Below, in pieces: positions 63,924-64,000 of a stretch of 64,000 nucleotides of DNA. The translations under genes and the position numbers were made by a program. The notes under the pieces were generated by a model. The model made no database searches. It was given only the letters and a program-made list of their open reading frames with translations, and was not told the DNA's origin. Position 1 is the stretch's first letter; each line of letters opens with the position of its first letter. The DNA comes from Burkholderiales bacterium PBB2 (GTDB lineage Bacteria; Pseudomonadota; Gammaproteobacteria; Burkholderiales; Burkholderiaceae_C): assembly GCA_002255955.1 (NCBI GenBank), contig NKIM01000011.1, positions 62,001 to 126,000 of the forward strand. Direction: 5' to 3'.

Positions 63924-64000
63924 ATGAAACATATTTTTCTCGTCGACGATTCGGCCACCATGCTGATGAGTCTCAAAGGCACGCTGGAGATCAGCGGCTT
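63924..64000 (+). CDS. CheY-like response regulator, 3' end outside window
   Basis: Only the first 25 residues are inside the window: MKHIFLVDDSATMLMSLKGTLEISG. They match the first strand and acidic pair (Asp8-Asp9) of a receiver domain. The ATG at 63924 has GAGGAG 7 bases upstream. It lies 59 bases after the STAS-like gene on the same strand and likely belongs to the same operon. Confidence 0.85.
   Translation, partial: MKHIFLVDDSATMLMSLKGTLEISG

Overview
This 64 kb window is a GC-rich chromosomal segment with long overlapping genes, ATGA/GTGA start-stop junctions and good AGGAG-type ribosome binding sites. The gene families (Mop-like molbindin, DUF6519, several chemoreceptors, a large che operon) fit a betaproteobacterium of the order Burkholderiales, probably a Roseateles/Paucibacter/Rubrivivax-like lineage. 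That placement is inference from style and content; no rRNA gene or phylogenetic marker is present. I see no tRNA, rRNA, CRISPR array, transposase or integrase.

Layout. (1) 1-8157: the 3' part of a giant type V autotransporter whose passenger contains about 29 Gly-rich AQS(I/V)GGGGG repeats and an inserted block of four YLAS..DL..A.G repeats. (2) 8158-13526: small metabolic and sensory genes (dienelactone-hydrolase-like enzyme, cupin, chemoreceptor, DUF3592 protein, exported solute-binding-like protein). (3) 13531-38775, all on the minus strand: a complete-looking extracellular contractile injection system (eCIS). Read in transcription order it encodes sheath, tube, a zinc-binding gp51-like protein, a disordered protein with a HIGRIEV motif, a Pvc16_N/DUF4255 cap, an AAA+ ATPase, a small HIG-motif protein, an eCIS_core (DUF4157) protein with an embedded HNH nuclease motif, a tube/baseplate adaptor, LysM, hub, spike, PAAR tip, gp25, two gpJ-like baseplate proteins, a gpI-like protein and a DUF6519 protein. 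It has one sheath gene, one tube gene and no recognisable tape measure. (4) 39103-43583: acyltransferase, molbindin, small hydrolase, cupin-like protein and a second transmembrane chemoreceptor. (5) 43679-49128: an ECF sigma factor and a membrane protein likely to be its anti-sigma factor, divergent from an exported CHAT protease and an exported caspase-like (C14) protease. (6) 49189-54087: a PAS-GGDEF diguanylate cyclase, a DnaQ-like exonuclease, EcsC, a MerR regulator and a small membrane protein preceded by a textbook MerR operator. (7) 54405-64000: a chemosensory operon with a soluble receptor carrying two signalling tips, a three-domain CheW, CheB, a HEAT-repeat protein, CheR, CheY, CheA, a STAS-like protein and the start of another CheY.

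How the parts may work together. The eCIS genes would build a tube-sheath syringe. The eCIS_core protein is the best cargo candidate: its nuclease-like middle segment is visibly poorer in G+C than the flanking sequence, as expected of an exchanged toxin module. The terminal DUF6519 and gpI-like proteins have beta-helix-like C-terminal regions that could replace tail fibres. The sigma/anti-sigma pair may control the neighbouring exported CHAT and caspase proteases. The final operon is a self-contained chemosensory pathway; no flagellar or pilus genes lie in the window, so its output is unknown.
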